This document shows, piece after piece, positions 6,068-7,947 of a stretch of 7,947 nt of DNA. Source of the DNA: Candidatus Cloacimonadota bacterium (GTDB lineage Bacteria; Cloacimonadota; Cloacimonadia; JGIOTU-2); contig JAGGUR010000052.1 in NCBI GenBank assembly GCA_021158425.1, positions 1 through 7,947 on the forward strand, in the 5' to 3' direction. The notes under the pieces were generated by a model. The model saw only the letters and a program-made list of their open reading frames with translations. It did no database searches and was not told the DNA's origin. Every line of letters starts with the position of its first letter. The first letter of the stretch is position 1. A program made the position numbers and the translations under genes.

Positions 6068-7324
6068 TTGATAAAATCAGATTTAGAAAAATTAAGTGAA
6101 TGTAAAAGAAAACTGAATATTGTAATTCCTAAAGAAACAGTAAATAAAGATTATCAATCAACAGTTAGAAAATATCGTAGTTATGCTACTCTGCCAGGTT
6201 TCCGAAAAGGCAAAGCACCTATATCAATGATAGAAAGCATATATAAAGAACAAATCAAAGCAAGTTACCTTGAGGAATATATTCCTAAATATTATAGGCA
6301 AGCATTATTGGAATTAGAGAAGAAAAAAGTTTTTCCAATAAATCAAAGCTCTTTGGAAGACTTTGACTGGAATCCTGGAGAAGATTTGGAAGTGGGTTTT
6401 AAATTTGAAGTTAAGCCTGATATTGAATTAAAAAAGTATAAGGATTTTGAAATTAACTTTAAACCAGAAAAAGTAACTAAAAAGATGATAGAAAATGAAT
6501 TGAAACGATTACAGCAAACCTATGCAAAAATTATTGACAAAAAATCCTCAGCAGAACCTAATGATTTGATATATTATCAAGTTGAAAAATATGATGATAA
6601 AAAAGTTTCAAAGCAAGAAGAAATTTCTTACAAACTCGGAACTAAAAATTTTGGAGAAAAGTTTGATAAGGACCTTACGAGTGCTAAATCAGGAGATGTT
6701 ATAGATACTACCATTGAACTTTCTCCATTAAAACCAGAAGAAAAATCAACTAAAATAAAAGTGTCTCTTAAAGTAAATTCTATAAAGAAGATTGAACTGC
6801 CAGCCTTAGATGATGAATTTGCAAAGGATGTTGGAGATTATAAATCCTTAAAAGATTTAAAAGCGGAAATAAAAAAGGGACTGGGTGAACAGGTTAAAAT
6901 CAGGAATGAGAACGAGAAAAGGTCATTAATTTTACAAAAAATCATTGAAGAAAATCCATTTGAATTGCCAGAGTCAATAGTTAATGATTATGTCTCAAAA
7001 ATGGTAAATCAATCCGAAAATAGAAATCATCCGCCAGCTGACGGACAGGAAAATATTGAAAAAATAAAAAAGGTTTACAAGAAATACGCTGAGAATGAAT
7101 TCCGTGTTTATTATGTTCTGGAAAAATTACGAGAGCTTGAAAAGATTGAAGTAAATGATAATGAGATTGACAATGAAATAAAGAAAGTTGCGAATAGTAT
7201 GAATATGGATATTGAACAATATAAAAAATTGTATAAAAAACAGATTGATAGGGATGCTATAAAGATAGACCTTATTAATGAAAAAATATTGAAGAATATT
7301 GAAAAAACAGTAAAATTTGTGTAA
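6068..7324 (+). CDS. tig: Trigger factor (ribosome-associated chaperone)
   Basis: Cytoplasmic chaperone, 418 residues, that binds ribosomal protein L23 near the exit tunnel and shelters nascent chains. The N-terminal ribosome-binding domain (about 1-125) carries the signature GFRKGKAP at 44-51. The middle segment (about 140-230), where the FKBP-type prolyl isomerase domain belongs, is short and lacks the usual aromatic FKBP residues, so isomerase activity is doubtful. The helical C-terminal chaperone domain (about 235-418) includes LPALDDEFAKDVGDYKSLKDLK and FELPESIVNDYVSKMV. I use the TTG start at 6068, set by the Shine-Dalgarno at 6056-6063. Codons 322-327 (PPADGQ) coincide with a GC-rich palindromic repeat at 7031-7049. 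clpP follows after 38 nt, the common tig-clpP arrangement, so the two are probably co-transcribed. Confidence 0.93.
   Translation: MIKSDLEKLSECKRKLNIVIPKETVNKDYQSTVRKYRSYATLPGFRKGKAPISMIESIYKEQIKASYLEEYIPKYYRQALLELEKKKVFPINQSSLEDFDWNPGEDLEVGFKFEVKPDIELKKYKDFEINFKPEKVTKKMIENELKRLQQTYAKIIDKKSSAEPNDLIYYQVEKYDDKKVSKQEEISYKLGTKNFGEKFDKDLTSAKSGDVIDTTIELSPLKPEEKSTKIKVSLKVNSIKKIELPALDDEFAKDVGDYKSLKDLKAEIKKGLGEQVKIRNENEKRSLILQKIIEENPFELPESIVNDYVSKMVNQSENRNHPPADGQENIEKIKKVYKKYAENEFRVYYVLEKLRELEKIEVNDNEIDNEIKKVANSMNMDIEQYKKLYKKQIDRDAIKIDLINEKILKNIEKTVKFV
7031..7049. repeat. Family C palindromic repeat inside the tig coding region
   Basis: CCGCCAGCTGACGG (7031-7044) is a 14-nt palindrome with one mismatched pair, followed by ACAGG. 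It stands out as GC-rich in AT-rich coding sequence. The reverse complement of 7031-7049 begins CCTGTC, as does the repeat at 7329-7348, and the two agree at most further positions (about 13-14 of 19 by eye). It is read in frame as PPADGQ in a probable loop between helices. Confidence 0.5.
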
Positions 7325-7328
7325 GAAA

Positions 7329-7348
7329 CCTGTCTGCCGATAGGCAGG
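7329..7348. repeat. Family C palindromic repeat between tig and clpP
   Basis: CCTGTCTGCCGATAGGCAGG contains the stem CTGCC (7334-7338) and GGCAG (7343-7347) around the loop GATA. It fills half of the 38-nt gap and ends six bases before the clpP Shine-Dalgarno (GAGG at 7355-7358). No T-run follows, so it should not stop transcription into clpP. Confidence 0.6.
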
Positions 7349-7362
7349 AATGATGAGGTTAT

Positions 7363-7947
7363 ATGAAATTAATACCTATGGTAATTGAACAAACAGGAAG
7401 AGGTGAAAGAGCCTATGACATCTATTCCAGATTACTAAAAGATAGAATCATATTTGTGGGTTCAATAATTGATGACAATGTGGCAAATACTATAATTGCT
7501 CAACTTCTTCATTTAGAATCAGAAAATCCTAAAAGTGATATCTTTATGTATATAAATTCTCCTGGAGGTATTGTTTCCTCTGGTTTGGCAATATATGATA
7601 CAATGGAATATATTAAACCGGATATATGCACTATCTGTATTGGTCAGGCTGCAAGTATGGGAGCTTTGCTGCTCGCTGCTGGCACAAAAGGGAAGAGGTC
7701 TGCACTCCCTAATTCCAGAATTATGATGCATCAACCCTTAGGCGGTGTTCAGGGACAGACTGTTGATATTGAAATCCATGCAAGAGAAATGGTTAAAATA
7801 AAAGATAGAATTAATAAAATTTTTAGTTTGCATACTGGACAACCAATTGAGAAGATTGAAAAAGATTCAGATAGAAATTTCTTTATGAGTGCTGGAGAAG
7901 CTAAAAAGTATGGAATTATTGACGAAGTAATTGCAAAAAGGAAATAA
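7363..7947 (+). CDS. clpP: ATP-dependent Clp protease proteolytic subunit ClpP
   Basis: Serine peptidase, 194 residues, that assembles into a tetradecameric barrel and degrades proteins unfolded by ClpX or ClpA/ClpC. The sequence follows the family closely: [21 protein letters not shown], the oxyanion-region INSPGG (65-70), nucleophile Ser98 in GQAASMGA and His123 in MMHQPLGG. At the third triad position, where E. coli and B. subtilis have Asp in the DRD motif, this protein reads DRN, giving Asn172 (codon AAT at 7876-7878). The known active Listeria ClpP1 also has Asn there, so the enzyme may still work, perhaps slowly or only when stimulated by partners. There is almost no propeptide. Start ATG 7363 has GAGG at 7355-7358. 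The gene is complete: its TAA is the end of the window. clpX, the frequent next gene, would be outside. Confidence 0.97.
   Translation: MKLIPMVIEQTGRGERAYDIYSRLLKDRIIFVGSIIDDNVANTIIAQLLHLESENPKSDIFMYINSPGGIVSSGLAIYDTMEYIKPDICTICIGQAASMGALLLAAGTKGKRSALPNSRIMMHQPLGGVQGQTVDIEIHAREMVKIKDRINKIFSLHTGQPIEKIEKDSDRNFFMSAGEAKKYGIIDEVIAKRK

Overview
The window is an AT-rich stretch of bacterial chromosome (roughly one third G+C by eye). It carries six protein genes and one tRNA, all on the + strand and all of housekeeping type: ribosomal protein L28 (rpmB), a periplasmic HtrA/DegP-type serine protease, a short sigma-70 family factor without region 1.1, valyl-tRNA synthetase (valS), tRNA-Leu(UAG), trigger factor (tig) and ClpP. 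The exported HtrA with two PDZ domains fits a diderm cell. The compact primary-type sigma factor, the low G+C and the many short GC-rich palindromes between genes suggest an uncultured lineage near the FCB group (Cloacimonadota-like or a related candidate phylum). That placement is a low-confidence inference, because no taxonomic marker was searched.

Layout: 74-262 rpmB, then 40 nt later 303-1778 htrA. A 234-nt spacer holds a candidate promoter and several palindromic repeat copies, and leads into 2013-2909 (sigma factor). A 294-nt spacer follows that has no convincing gene but is dense in inverted repeats, including a possible ~120-nt MITE-like element and a perfect 24-nt inverted repeat. 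Then come 3204-5864 valS, 5927-6012 tRNA-Leu, 6068-7324 tig (TTG start) and 7363-7947 clpP, whose stop codon is the last three bases of the window.

Functionally the right half makes a translation and protein-fate group: ValRS and tRNA-Leu feed translation, trigger factor meets nascent chains at the ribosome, and ClpP degrades misfolded or tagged proteins. The tig-clpP pair is a classic operon and clpX commonly follows, but the window ends before that could be seen. HtrA does comparable quality control outside the cytoplasm.

I found no defence system, prophage, CRISPR array or biosynthetic cluster. The parts worth a second look are: (1) an Asn at the third catalytic-triad position of ClpP; (2) several families of short palindromes, one copy forming the variable arm of tRNA-Leu, one lying in frame inside tig, and three sitting just upstream of a ribosome-binding site or start codon; (3) the nested inverted repeats between the sigma gene and valS; and (4) a KMEKS rather than KMSKS signature in ValRS.
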